Positions 1-6,887 of a stretch of 39,078 nt of DNA are shown piece by piece (the stretch's first letter is position 1; each line of letters opens with the position of its first letter). Source of the DNA: Dechloromonas denitrificans (lineage in GTDB: Bacteria > Pseudomonadota > Gammaproteobacteria > Burkholderiales > Rhodocyclaceae); NCBI RefSeq assembly GCF_001551835.1, contig NZ_LODL01000021.1, forward strand, positions 30,572-69,649, written 5' to 3'. The notes below the pieces were generated by a model, which was given only the letters and a program-made list of their open reading frames with translations, was not told the DNA's origin and did not search any database. The position numbers and the translations under genes are program-made.

Positions 1-82
1 CGCCGCCTTCGCGCTCGAAGACCAGAAGGAAGGCATGGCCGCCTTCGCCGAGAAGCGCAAGCCGAGCTTCAAGAACCGCTGA
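1..82 (+). CDS. Enoyl-CoA hydratase/isomerase family protein, 3' end only
   Basis: Only the last 26 codons are in the window, read from base 2 to the TGA at 80-82. The tail (ALEDQKEGMAAFAEKRKP, then SFKNR) is the typical C-terminal end of short-chain enoyl-CoA hydratases of the crotonase fold, where the EG-x-x-AF-x-x-KR-x-P-x-F pattern is conserved. The stop is 8 bases before the next crotonase-family start, so the two genes are probably cotranscribed. Two consecutive crotonases fit a beta-oxidation-like or phenylacetate-degradation operon. The substrate cannot be read from this fragment. Confidence 0.8.
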   Translation, partial: AAFALEDQKEGMAAFAEKRKPSFKNR

Positions 83-90
83 GGTCCGCC

Positions 91-873
91 ATGTACCAAA
101 CCCTCGAAATCGAACGCGCCGGCAAGGTTGCCACCATCTGGATGAACCGCCCGGCCGTCTTCAATGCCTTCGACGAACAGCTGATCGACGAACTGACGAT
201 GGCCTGCCACGAACTCGACGCCGACCCGGGCGTCCGTATCGTCGTCCTCGGCGGCCGCGGCAAGCATTTCTCGGCCGGCGCCGACCTCAACTGGATGAAG
301 CGCGCCGCCCAGTTCAGCCATGATCAGAACGTCGAGGATGCCCGTCGCTTCGCCGGCATGCTGCGCACCCTGTCCGGTATGAGCAAGCCGACCATCGCCC
401 GCGTCCAGGGCGCCGCGCTGGGCGGCGGCACCGGCCTGACGGCCGCCTGCGACATGGCGGTGGCAAGCACGGACGCAGTTTTTTCGACCTCGGAAGTGAA
501 GTTCGGCATCATCCCCTCGGCAATCAGCCCCTACGTGCTGCGCGCCATCGGCCCGCGCCACGCGCTGCGCTATTTCCAGAGTGGCGAGCGGATCAGCGCC
601 GAACGGGCGCTGGCCATCGGCCTGGTCGGCGAAGTCGTGGACGGTGCGGAGCTCGATGCCTGCGTCGGCCAAATGGTCGAAGCATTGCTGCAAGGCGGCC
701 CGCTGGCGCAGAAAGCGGCCAAGGAACTGATTGCTGCGGTCAACGGCCGAAAAATCGACGATTCCGTCAGTGAGGAAACGGCCCAGCGCATCGCCCGCCA
801 GCGTGCCACCGAAGAAGCCAAGGACGGCATCGCCGCCTTCCTCGACAAGCGGCCGCCGGGCTGGCTGGCCTGA
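91..873 (+). CDS. Enoyl-CoA hydratase/isomerase family protein, methylglutaconyl-CoA hydratase-like
   Basis: 260 residues, the normal length of a single-domain crotonase. The family adds water to, or isomerises, enoyl-CoA thioesters in the cytoplasm. Visible hallmarks are the CoA-binding oxyanion-hole segment HFSAGADLNWMKR (about residues 60-72), the second oxyanion region ALGGGTGLTAACD (about 109-121), a catalytic-Glu-type segment SEVKFGIIPSAISPYV (about 134-149), and the C-terminal EEAKDGIAAFLDKRPPGW. The SAGADLNWM and IPSAISPYV forms are most like 3-methylglutaconyl-CoA hydratase (LiuC) and the related isohexenylglutaconyl-CoA hydratase (AtuE), so leucine or acyclic-terpene breakdown is possible. 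No other liu or atu gene is in view. The start has a GAGG at 81-84 overlapping the upstream stop. A phenylacetate-pathway role is an alternative because paa regulators lie nearby. Confidence 0.85.
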   Translation: MYQTLEIERAGKVATIWMNRPAVFNAFDEQLIDELTMACHELDADPGVRIVVLGGRGKHFSAGADLNWMKRAAQFSHDQNVEDARRFAGMLRTLSGMSKPTIARVQGAALGGGTGLTAACDMAVASTDAVFSTSEVKFGIIPSAISPYVLRAIGPRHALRYFQSGERISAERALAIGLVGEVVDGAELDACVGQMVEALLQGGPLAQKAAKELIAAVNGRKIDDSVSEETAQRIARQRATEEAKDGIAAFLDKRPPGWLA

Positions 874-940
874 GGTAAACCGAACTTCGCCCGCCAGCAT
901 AGTCAAATGCTCTACGAATGCCCGTAACAAGGAGCAAACG

Positions 941-2089
941 ATGAGCGCACAAAATACAAAACCGGATCATCTGGTGCTGCTGGTGGCGACCCGCAAGGGT
1001 GCCTGGCTCTATCACGGCGATGCGGCGCGACAATCCTGGCGGGTCGATGGCCCGCATTTTCTCGGCCATATCATCAACCACCTGGTGCTCGACCCGCGCG
1101 ACGGCCGCACGCTGCTGGCGGCAGCGAAAGCCGGCCACCTCGGGCCGACCATCTTCCGCTCGACCGACCTCGGGCAAAGCTGGCAGGAAGCGGCCAAACC
1201 GCCGGCCTTCGGGCCGGCCGCCAACGGACTGGCGGCGCGTTCGGTCGATCACACCTTCTGGCTGGCACCGGGCCACGCCGCCGAGCCCGGCGTCTGGTAC
1301 GCCGGCACTTCGCCGCAGGGGCTATTCCGCTCGACCGATGGCGGCATGAACTGGGCACCCTTTTCCTGCATCAACGACGACCCGCAGTACCGCCAGTGGT
1401 TCGGCACGGTGCAGGACGGCACACCGGACGGGCCGAAACTGCATTCGATCATCGTCGATCCGCACGATGCGCAACACCTCTACTTCGCGATGTCGGGCGG
1501 CGGCGTCCATGAGTCACGCGATGGCGGGCAAAGCTTCGTGCCGCTGGTCGATGGCATGGACGTGGTCGAAGGTTTCGATCCGACGGATATCAGCTTTCAT
1601 GATCCGCACTGCGTACGCCTGTGCCCAAGCAATCCGGACCGCCTCTACCAGCAGAACCATTGCGGCATCTACCGGCTCGACCGGCCGGGGAGCATCTGGG
1701 TACGCATCGGCCGCAACCTGCCGACGGAAGTCGGCGACATCGGCTTTCCACTGGTGCTGCACCCGCGCGACGACCGTACGGCCTGGGTCTTCCCGATGGA
1801 CGGCACCGAAGTCTGGCCGCGCACCAGCCCGGGCGGCCGCCCGGCGGTTTATGCGACACGCGACGGTGGCAGCAGCTGGCAGCGCCACGATGCTGGCTTG
1901 CCGGCCAGCCAGGCATGGTGGACGGTCAAACGACAAGCGATGACAGCGGATCGGCAGGACAGCATCGGCCTCTATTTCGGCACGACCAGCGGCGAGTTGT
2001 GGCATAGCCTGGACGAAGGCCGGCAGTGGAGCTGCCTGGCACGTCACCTGCCGGAGATTTATGCCGTCGAGACGGCCTATCCGGGCTGA
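941..2089 (+). CDS. BNR/WD40-like repeat (sialidase-fold) protein of unknown role
   Basis: 382 residues from the ATG at 941, which has a clear AAGGAG 5 bases upstream; the reading frame stays open further upstream but without such a site. The protein opens with LVLLVATRKGAWLYHGD and then shows repeated Asp-box (BNR) turns: FRSTDLGQSWQ, FRSTDGGMNW, HESRDGGQSF, YATRDGGSSWQ and WHSLDEGRQW. The S/T-x-D-x-G-x-x-W pattern marks a beta-propeller of the sialidase/VPS10/BNR class. Automated annotation often calls such proteins exo-alpha-sialidase, but I do not see the catalytic Arg triad or Tyr/Glu arrangement, so an enzymatic role is not supported. No signal peptide is visible, so it is probably cytoplasmic. 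A MoaD/ThiS-like gene follows after 13 bases, which implies a functional pair of unknown purpose. Confidence 0.8.
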   Translation: MSAQNTKPDHLVLLVATRKGAWLYHGDAARQSWRVDGPHFLGHIINHLVLDPRDGRTLLAAAKAGHLGPTIFRSTDLGQSWQEAAKPPAFGPAANGLAARSVDHTFWLAPGHAAEPGVWYAGTSPQGLFRSTDGGMNWAPFSCINDDPQYRQWFGTVQDGTPDGPKLHSIIVDPHDAQHLYFAMSGGGVHESRDGGQSFVPLVDGMDVVEGFDPTDISFHDPHCVRLCPSNPDRLYQQNHCGIYRLDRPGSIWVRIGRNLPTEVGDIGFPLVLHPRDDRTAWVFPMDGTEVWPRTSPGGRPAVYATRDGGSSWQRHDAGLPASQAWWTVKRQAMTADRQDSIGLYFGTTSGELWHSLDEGRQWSCLARHLPEIYAVETAYPG

Positions 2090-2102
2090 ATGGGCGACCC
2101 CG

Positions 2103-2360
2103 ATGCGTGTGCTGATCCCGAGCGCCCTGCATTCCTATACCGGCCGGCCCTGGGTCGATGCGACAGGCACGACAGTGGCGGCACTATTCGACGATCTCGA
2201 ACGACAGTTTCCCGGCATCCGCTTTCGCATGGTCGATGAACAGGGACAGATTCGCCGGCACATCCGGCTGTTTTACCAGCACGCCATGCTGTTCGATCTG
2301 GCGACGCCGCTGGCGGCGGACGGCGAACTGCTCATCGTCCAGGCCTTGAGCGGTGGCTAG
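2103..2360 (+). CDS. MoaD/ThiS family beta-grasp protein with C-terminal Gly-Gly
   Basis: 85 residues starting MRVLIPSALHSYTG and ending LLIVQALSGG. A small ubiquitin-like fold ending in Gly-Gly is the signature of sulfur carriers (MoaD, ThiS and relatives), which are adenylated and thiocarboxylated at the last Gly by a MoeB/ThiF-type E1 enzyme. The central part (VAALFDDLERQFPGIRFRMVDEQGQIRRHIRLF) matches the usual MoaD layout of helix then strand. The gene starts 13 bases after the propeller gene's stop, so the two are cotranscribed. I chose this ATG because in-frame codons before it lie inside the propeller gene. No moaE, moeB or thiG is nearby, so a role in molybdopterin or thiamine synthesis is not implied. 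Its stop codon overlaps that of the convergent iclR-type gene in the shared CTAG at 2357-2360. Confidence 0.82.
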   Translation: MRVLIPSALHSYTGRPWVDATGTTVAALFDDLERQFPGIRFRMVDEQGQIRRHIRLFYQHAMLFDLATPLAADGELLIVQALSGG

Positions 2361-3157
2361 GTCGGCACCTTGGCTTCGCCGTGCGCCCCGAGCCGCAAGG
2401 AGAGCGCCTCGGCGTGCCGGAGCAGGCTTTTGACGACCTCCCCTTCCGGGCTGGTATCGAACATCCCCTGGACGCCCACCACCAGCAGGGACATCGTGAT
2501 TTCGTTCTTGAAATTGAAGACCGGCGCGGCGACGGCTTCGACGCCGGCAACCCTGTGCTGACCATTGGTCGCCGCGTAGCCGCGGGCGCGAATCTCGGTC
2601 AGCAGGGCCTCGACGCCTGCCTTGCTCTTCAATTCCGGCGGCAGCGCCGGCTGCTTCAACTCCTCGGCGAGCAGCGGCGCGATGATTTTTTTCGGCATCC
2701 AGGCGGCAAAGACCCGGCCGGTTGCCGACATCAGCAGATCGAGCACCGTGCCGGTAATGACGTTCACTGTGATCGGCCGGCGCGGCCGCTCCCAACGCAC
2801 GATGACCGGCCCCTTGTCACCCCACACCGCCAGTGCGGTGGTCTGGTTGATCTCGTCGCGCATCTCGGCGATGACGTTAAGGCCGAGCCGGACCCGATCC
2901 AGCCGGTCGAGGGCGACCAGACCGAGATTGAGCGCGAAGGTGCCGAGATCGTAGCGCGAGGTCATCGGGTCCTGATCGACCAGGCCGGCCCGGATCAGGC
3001 TGACCAGGTAGCGGTGCGCCTTGGAGGCCGGCATGTCGGCCGCCGCGGCAATATCCTTCAGCATCATCGAGCGCTGGCCGTCGGCCATGGCGCGCAGAAT
3101 GCTCATGCCGACTTCCAGTGACTGGACTCCGTGTTTGCCTTCCAATTCATCGCTCAT
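2357..3157 (-). CDS. IclR family transcriptional regulator
   Basis: 266 residues. The N-terminal winged helix-turn-helix is clear: GVQSLEVGMSILRAMADGQRSMMLKDIAAAADMPASKAHRYLVSLIRAGLVDQD (about residues 10-63), the usual IclR DNA-binding layout. The C-terminal effector-binding (GAF-like) domain covers about 80-250 and contains TGRVFAAWM and HRVAGVEAVAAPVF, matching the family's T-x-x-G-R-x-x-A and A-x-x-A-P-x-F elements. IclR proteins usually sense small organic acids or aromatic intermediates and control the adjacent gene. This one is divergent from paaY, with a 74-bp gap holding an inverted repeat around a TATAAT box. A link to phenylacetate or aromatic catabolism is inferred from that position only. 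Confidence 0.92.
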   Translation of the reverse strand: MSDELEGKHGVQSLEVGMSILRAMADGQRSMMLKDIAAAADMPASKAHRYLVSLIRAGLVDQDPMTSRYDLGTFALNLGLVALDRLDRVRLGLNVIAEMRDEINQTTALAVWGDKGPVIVRWERPRRPITVNVITGTVLDLLMSATGRVFAAWMPKKIIAPLLAEELKQPALPPELKSKAGVEALLTEIRARGYAATNGQHRVAGVEAVAAPVFNFKNEITMSLLVVGVQGMFDTSPEGEVVKSLLRHAEALSLRLGAHGEAKVPT

Positions 3158-3171
3158 GGCCTGCCTCTAAA

Positions 3172-3213
3172 TTCCGTTATTCAAAACTCGTTCTATAATA
3201 CAACATAACCGAA
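3172..3213. promoter_or_regulatory. Inverted repeat around a -10 box between the iclR-type gene and paaY
   Basis: TTCCGTTAT at 3172-3180 and ATAACCGAA at 3205-3213 form arms matching at 8 of 9 positions with a 24-base spacer. A perfect TATAAT (3194-3199) lies between them, correctly placed for paaY transcription starting near 3206. An operator for the divergent IclR regulator is the simplest reading, because IclR proteins commonly bind palindromes overlapping promoters of neighbouring genes. No clear -35 is visible, which would suit an activator-dependent promoter. Confidence 0.45.
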
Positions 3214-3231
3214 CCGAGAAAGAGCCCAAAT

Positions 3232-3855
3232 ATGACCCCACTACGCGTTTATGCTATCGACGGCATCGTCCCGGTCGTCGATCCCACCGCCTACGTGCAT
3301 CCGAGTGCCGTGCTGATCGGCGATGTCATCGTCGGCCCCGGCTGTTATGTCGGGCCCTGCGCCAGCCTGCGCGGCGATTTCGGCCGCCTGATCCTGGAAG
3401 CCGGCGCCAACCTGCAGGACACCTGCGTCATGCATGGCTTTCCCGGCACCGATACAGTGGTCGAAGAGAATGGCCATATCGGGCATGGCGCCGTGCTGCA
3501 CGGCTGCCGGATCGGCAAGAATGCCCTGGTTGGCATGAACGCCGTGATCATGGACAACGCGATCATCGGCGAATCGAGCATCGTCGCTGCCTCCGCCTTC
3601 GTCAAGGCCAGCCAGGAAGTGCCGCCGCGCTCACTGGTCGCCGGCGTGCCGGCCAAGGTCATCCGCCCCCTTTCCGACCAGGAAATGGGCTGGAAAGCCG
3701 ATGGCACCCGCACTTACCAGGAACTGACCAGGCGCTGCCTGGCAACGATGGTTGAAACGACGCCGCTGACGACAATCGAAGCCAACCGCAAGCGCATCGA
3801 GATGCCGGATGTGGTGCCGCTGACCCAGCTAAAAAATCCAGGGCGGCAAGAATGA
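3232..3855 (+). CDS. paaY: Phenylacetic acid degradation protein PaaY, hexapeptide-repeat thioesterase/gamma-carbonic-anhydrase fold
   Basis: 207 residues, slightly longer than E. coli PaaY (about 196). The left-handed beta-helix is seen as hexapeptide repeats from about 20 to 150 ([61 protein letters not shown]). The sequence [38 protein letters not shown] carries the three His ligands of the gamma-carbonic-anhydrase fold and closely matches PaaY. PaaY is known as a thioesterase that hydrolyses dead-end CoA esters arising from the ring-opening step of aerobic phenylacetate degradation. The start has a GAGAAAGAG-type site upstream. Regulation probably involves the divergent IclR protein. A strong hairpin begins at its stop codon. 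Confidence 0.9.
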   Translation: MTPLRVYAIDGIVPVVDPTAYVHPSAVLIGDVIVGPGCYVGPCASLRGDFGRLILEAGANLQDTCVMHGFPGTDTVVEENGHIGHGAVLHGCRIGKNALVGMNAVIMDNAIIGESSIVAASAFVKASQEVPPRSLVAGVPAKVIRPLSDQEMGWKADGTRTYQELTRRCLATMVETTPLTTIEANRKRIEMPDVVPLTQLKNPGRQE

Positions 3856-3882
3856 GAAAAGCCGGCTCTGCCCGGCTTTTCT
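3855..3882. terminator. Terminator hairpin after paaY, possibly bidirectional
   Basis: A perfect 11-bp stem, AGAAAAGCCGG (3855-3865) with CCGGCTTTTCT (3872-3882), and a 6-base loop. The A-run and T-run are inside the stem, so it can act on either strand. It separates paaY from the oppositely oriented small exported-protein gene. Confidence 0.75.
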
Positions 3883-3954
3883 TAGCTGAAAAATACTCTT
3901 TGGTTCTTTAGCTGACTGTTTAGACTCGGCGTTCCAAATTTGCGTACCGAACGT

Positions 3955-4254
3955 TCAGCCACCCTCTGCATTGAGCGGGAACAGTTTCTTGTCCATGGCT
4001 CGCTGTGCAGCTTCCCTCTCGCTCTGGAGGCTCTTGTCCTCGGTCATGTCGGAGCGAATCGGACCCTGTGCCCCTTGTGGGGTCGACCAGGATTCATGCT
4101 TTACATCCATGGCGCTTCCTGAATAGATGAACGGGCCATCACCCAGGTGCGCCTGAATACGATCATGCTCGTCTGCAGCGCTAACCGTACCTACGGGTAC
4201 GAACAGACCAATCATCACGCCACAAGCAAGTGCTGAAAAAGTAGTTTTTCTCAT
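3955..4254 (-). CDS. Small exported protein of unknown function
   Basis: 99 residues. The N-terminus (MRKTTFSALACGVMIGLFVPVGTVSA, then ADEHD) is a clear Sec signal peptide with likely cleavage after VSA near residue 26. The mature part is about 73 residues, hydrophilic, with no cysteine and no recognisable domain. It contains a Ser/Gly/Pro-rich stretch (GDGPFIYSGSAMDVKHESWSTPQGAQGP) followed by a charged, probably helical end (DKSLQSEREAAQRAMDKKLFP). An AGGAG lies 7 bases before the ATG, supporting the start. It is followed downstream only by the bidirectional hairpin, and the next gene upstream on the same strand is far enough away to need its own promoter. I do not recognise the family. Confidence 0.7.
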   Translation of the reverse strand: MRKTTFSALACGVMIGLFVPVGTVSAADEHDRIQAHLGDGPFIYSGSAMDVKHESWSTPQGAQGPIRSDMTEDKSLQSEREAAQRAMDKKLFPLNAEGG

Positions 4255-4460
4255 GATGTTTCTCCTAGGATCAAATCCTCCCTTGAAGTGACATCGTCAA
4301 AATGTCGACCTCCCGATATTTCCTCGGTTGTCGGTCGTCCGCCTGAATCGACTACGACTCACACTACGATATTTGCAGTCTGAGTCATTTCAGGATAAGG
4401 ATAAGATTTCGCCGCATAAGAATGGTTCGTGTTTCAGCACAAAAAAAACGGCCCCGATCC

Positions 4461-5417
4461 TCACTTTTTGTCCTGCATCTTCTGCAACGCAGCCGCACTC
4501 ATCGCCTGAGAAGTATCGGCCACCGCAAGCAAGGTTCCCTCGCCCGGAATAGCGTCGATGATCACATCCCGCATATCGAACAAGGCCAGCACATCGGCGA
4601 TGAAAGTCTTATGTTCAGGCGGCGCATTCAGATACCAATTGCGAAGATAATCCTGCAAGCTGCTGCTCGCATCGCCGGGCTCCAGATTCAGGTAGGACAG
4701 CGACGACCAGTTCTCCGGATCGCTCTGAAACAAGGGCAGCAACAGATTAGCCACCACTTCATTTTTTTCCCGCAGATAGGGATTCTGCCGCAACCTTTCC
4801 TCATTGCTCATCAACCACTCGGCCAGCGGCGCGTGTGGTGGAAGCTGACGATGTCCTTCGGCAATCAGCAGGTCGAAAAACCGGTTGAGTTTTTCTGTTT
4901 CCTTCCTCCAGTCGGGTGATGGCGGATTTTTTTCCCAGGTCGCCGCCAGGTTTTTCAGCGTGTAAAGCGACGCGGTTTCGCAGAGGGTTTCCTCAAACCA
5001 CTGGTTGTATTTGCTGTTCCCTGGCCGAGCATTTTCTTCATAGTTCGACAGGATGTGGCACAACTCATGGGCAAACTCGTAGGTGTATAGATGCCAGTTC
5101 TCCCCCCGGGCATGCAACTCCACCCGATACTCGCCTTTTTCGCCACGCTCGTAGAGCGCTACCGGATTGCTGTCCGTATGCGTGACGACAATCGGCACCA
5201 CCAGCTTCTTCGGCAGTCTCGACATCAATTCGTCGGCAACTGAATAGAGCACGCTCTCGATCATCTCCTTGCGCGCGCTGCCCCAGCCCTCTCCTTCCAC
5301 CTTGATGGTCAGGCCGAGCTTGCGGCTGTTCACCGGCTTTTTCTGCGGCCCTGCGAAGCTGGTGGATGAGTAAATCACCGAGCAGAGTATTGATGCGATG
5401 ATCAGTGGCAAGCGCAT
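4461..5417 (-). CDS. Exported HExxH zinc-metallopeptidase-like protein, family not recognised
   Basis: 318 residues from the ATG at 5417. This start gives a clean signal peptide (MRLPLIIASILCSVIYSSTSFA, cleavage near residue 22) and has an AAAGGGG upstream; a start seven codons earlier is possible. The motif HELCH (residues 117-121) is HExxH, where the two His and the Glu would bind and activate zinc. It is followed by WFEETLCETASLYTL (about 141-155), whose Glu at about 143 or 147 could be the third ligand as in gluzincins. The remainder is helical and acidic. The product probably acts in the periplasm or outside the cell. It lies downstream of the immunity-like gene on the same strand but 336 bases away, with its own likely promoter region containing a perfect inverted repeat. 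Substrate unknown. Confidence 0.78.
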   Translation of the reverse strand: MRLPLIIASILCSVIYSSTSFAGPQKKPVNSRKLGLTIKVEGEGWGSARKEMIESVLYSVADELMSRLPKKLVVPIVVTHTDSNPVALYERGEKGEYRVELHARGENWHLYTYEFAHELCHILSNYEENARPGNSKYNQWFEETLCETASLYTLKNLAATWEKNPPSPDWRKETEKLNRFFDLLIAEGHRQLPPHAPLAEWLMSNEERLRQNPYLREKNEVVANLLLPLFQSDPENWSSLSYLNLEPGDASSSLQDYLRNWYLNAPPEHKTFIADVLALFDMRDVIIDAIPGEGTLLAVADTSQAMSAAALQKMQDKK

Positions 5418-5753
5418 GGGGTACCCCTTTCTCGACAAGCCGGCCGGCTTTCGGACAATGGAAACTCCCGAACTTCGTAGCCGAAACGTGCGCCATGCTT
5501 TCTGGCTTAGAAAGCATATAGACCAGCAGAGTTCGCGGCAGGAGGCAAAAATTTTCTGTTACGTAGCAAATGAAGTATGCGCTCATCAAATAACAGCGAA
5601 GGAAATTTCCTTTACTCCTGATTTTTATCACATCAAAAATTTAAATATGCAACCACCCTCACTTAACTCCGAGCAAGGCTCCAAGAACGATTAAATTATT
5701 ATTTTAAAACCACCCAAAAACTCAAAATAGATCACCTTAACGCCAGATCAAAA
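5418..5753. other. 336-bp AT-rich noncoding stretch upstream of the metallopeptidase gene
   Basis: No convincing gene: the open frames are short and lack ribosome-binding sites. The part near 5620-5750 is strongly AT-rich, continuing the composition of the immunity gene, while the part near 5418-5500 returns towards the local GC level. It should hold the metallopeptidase promoter and the 3' end of the vgrG-effector-immunity transcript. The only strong structure is the inverted repeat at 5495-5517. Confidence 0.5.
5495..5517. repeat. Perfect 9-bp inverted repeat upstream of the metallopeptidase gene
   Basis: ATGCTTTCT (5495-5503) and AGAAAGCAT (5509-5517) with a 5-base loop GGCTT. It lies 78-100 bases upstream of the metallopeptidase start. 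Neither side is followed by a T-run, so an operator or RNA hairpin is more likely than an intrinsic terminator. Confidence 0.5.
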
Positions 5754-6194
5754 TCACCGAATATAATTACCAAGCACTTCTTTCACCTCATCTTTTGACA
5801 GCCTCTTTGAGCTTAAAATTGACTCAAGGTCGCCTTTTGTTAGCGGGTAATCGTTTAATAACTTCAAGAGATCATCTTTACTCGGCACCGCCGCATCAAT
5901 AGGGTCGATTTCGGTTGGATCTGCCAAGTCTTCGAGCTTTAATGGCGTGCGATCTACGTTTATATAAACCTTGTATCGTGTAAAACCCTCTGGGTAAGAC
6001 TTATCAAAATACAACACCGTCCCTCGCGGAAGCATATGCAAATTTTTTGACCCGATATTGCTTGACAACATCAACGGGTATTCAAGCCTGTGTACTTTCG
6101 TCATTGAATCACGCCTAAAAATTAAGTTATTTGCAGAAAACAATAGAATTATAAAAACAGCAGCAAAACCAACTATCTTTCCGATTTTGTTCAT
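5754..6194 (-). CDS. Putative type VI immunity protein, single N-terminal membrane anchor
   Basis: 146 residues. Residues 7-26 (IVGFAAVFIILLFSANNLIF) form one transmembrane segment after a short basic N-terminus, so the rest is predicted to face the periplasm. The middle (about 35-95) looks like a small beta-rich domain (MLPRGTVLYFDKSYPEGFTR). The C-terminus has three 14-residue repeats starting at 104, 118 and 132 (PSKDDLLKLLNDY, LTKGDLESILSSK, LSKDEVKEVLGNY). The start overlaps the stop of the upstream effector gene in an ATGA, which implies translational coupling. Position directly after a VgrG-linked effector and a periplasm-facing topology are what an immunity protein against a cell-wall or envelope toxin would show. 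That role is inference; I do not recognise the family. AT-rich like the effector gene. Confidence 0.65.
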   Translation of the reverse strand: MNKIGKIVGFAAVFIILLFSANNLIFRRDSMTKVHRLEYPLMLSSNIGSKNLHMLPRGTVLYFDKSYPEGFTRYKVYINVDRTPLKLEDLADPTEIDPIDAAVPSKDDLLKLLNDYPLTKGDLESILSSKRLSKDEVKEVLGNYIR

Positions 6195-6886
6195 TTTCCA
6201 GTACCGTAAACATCTATACGCAGAGGCTTTACGGCATCCTCTGAATGTAAAAATTTCAGCAAATTAGCAGGCAAGAATAGTCGAGACGCCCCTCCTTTTG
6301 CCTTCAACGCCAACCTTTCCGCAAAGCTCAATACATCTTCAGGCTTGTTATACCTTTCAGATCCTCGGTCAATTTTTGGAATAGCTTGCTTGGCAGCATC
6401 CAAACTCAATGTTGTGCAATTGGGTCCAAGTGCATGGTAATCAGTAGCGAGCCTGTAGACATTTTTTTGGGGATTACTCTTGCCTTCAATCAATTTCCCA
6501 GATTTCATAAGGCCGTTGAAATAACTGTTCGACAAATCACCTTCATGATCAAAAACGCCATATACAAATCCGGTCGTTTTTCGCTGCAGCGCAACCTCTC
6601 CGTTTATATAGGGTTGAAAAGAGCTCCATACTCGGAGTATGCCGTCACCACTCTCACCAAAGGTTCCGGTTACTTTCCCATAACGCCCAAAATCATAAGT
6701 CAAATCAGATGCTCTCGTTTTTACGCGTAGCGCGGTATGCCCGTATCTATGTTCCTCCCCTGACGAATCAGTGTAAGCACCTCCCACCAAAATATGTATC
6801 TCTGCTTTTGGCTTGAGCTTGTCCTCGGCAACACTCTTAGGCGTATTGTTGGTAGTCGCTTCAAATGGTTTCTGTCCACTAGCCAT
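6191..6886 (-). CDS. Putative VgrG-linked type VI effector, permuted papain-like (NlpC/P60 or DUF4105-like) enzyme
   Basis: 231 residues from the ATG at 6886, which lies one base after the vgrG stop and has a GAGG 6 bases upstream. A GTG at 6913 inside vgrG is also in frame but has poorer signals. There is no signal peptide, as expected for a T6SS cargo. Key segments are HRYGHTALRV with His at about residue 50, TYDFGRYG (about 63-70), and YHALGPNCTTLSLDA with Cys at about 157. His first and Cys second, with GH-x-A-L-R and G-P-N-C-T/A, resembles circularly permuted papain-like amidases and the DUF4105 (Lnb-type) domain. Such enzymes cut peptidoglycan peptides or transfer acyl groups. Coupling to vgrG on one side and a membrane protein on the other fits a toxin and its immunity protein. 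Family and activity are inference. AT-rich, suggesting transfer. Confidence 0.65.
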   Translation of the reverse strand: MASGQKPFEATTNNTPKSVAEDKLKPKAEIHILVGGAYTDSSGEEHRYGHTALRVKTRASDLTYDFGRYGKVTGTFGESGDGILRVWSSFQPYINGEVALQRKTTGFVYGVFDHEGDLSNSYFNGLMKSGKLIEGKSNPQKNVYRLATDYHALGPNCTTLSLDAAKQAIPKIDRGSERYNKPEDVLSFAERLALKAKGGASRLFLPANLLKFLHSEDAVKPLRIDVYGTGK

Positions 6887-6887
6887 T

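Noticed and set aside
2357..2360. Shared CTAG holding both stop codons of convergent genes
   Set aside because: Interesting geometry, but tight convergent overlaps are common; a similar 4-base overlap occurs at 21716-21719.
4435..4462. Possible terminator after the exported peptidase gene (run of eight T on the minus strand)
   Set aside because: The T-run is clear but the GC-rich part before it (GATCGGGGCCG) does not form a proper stem.
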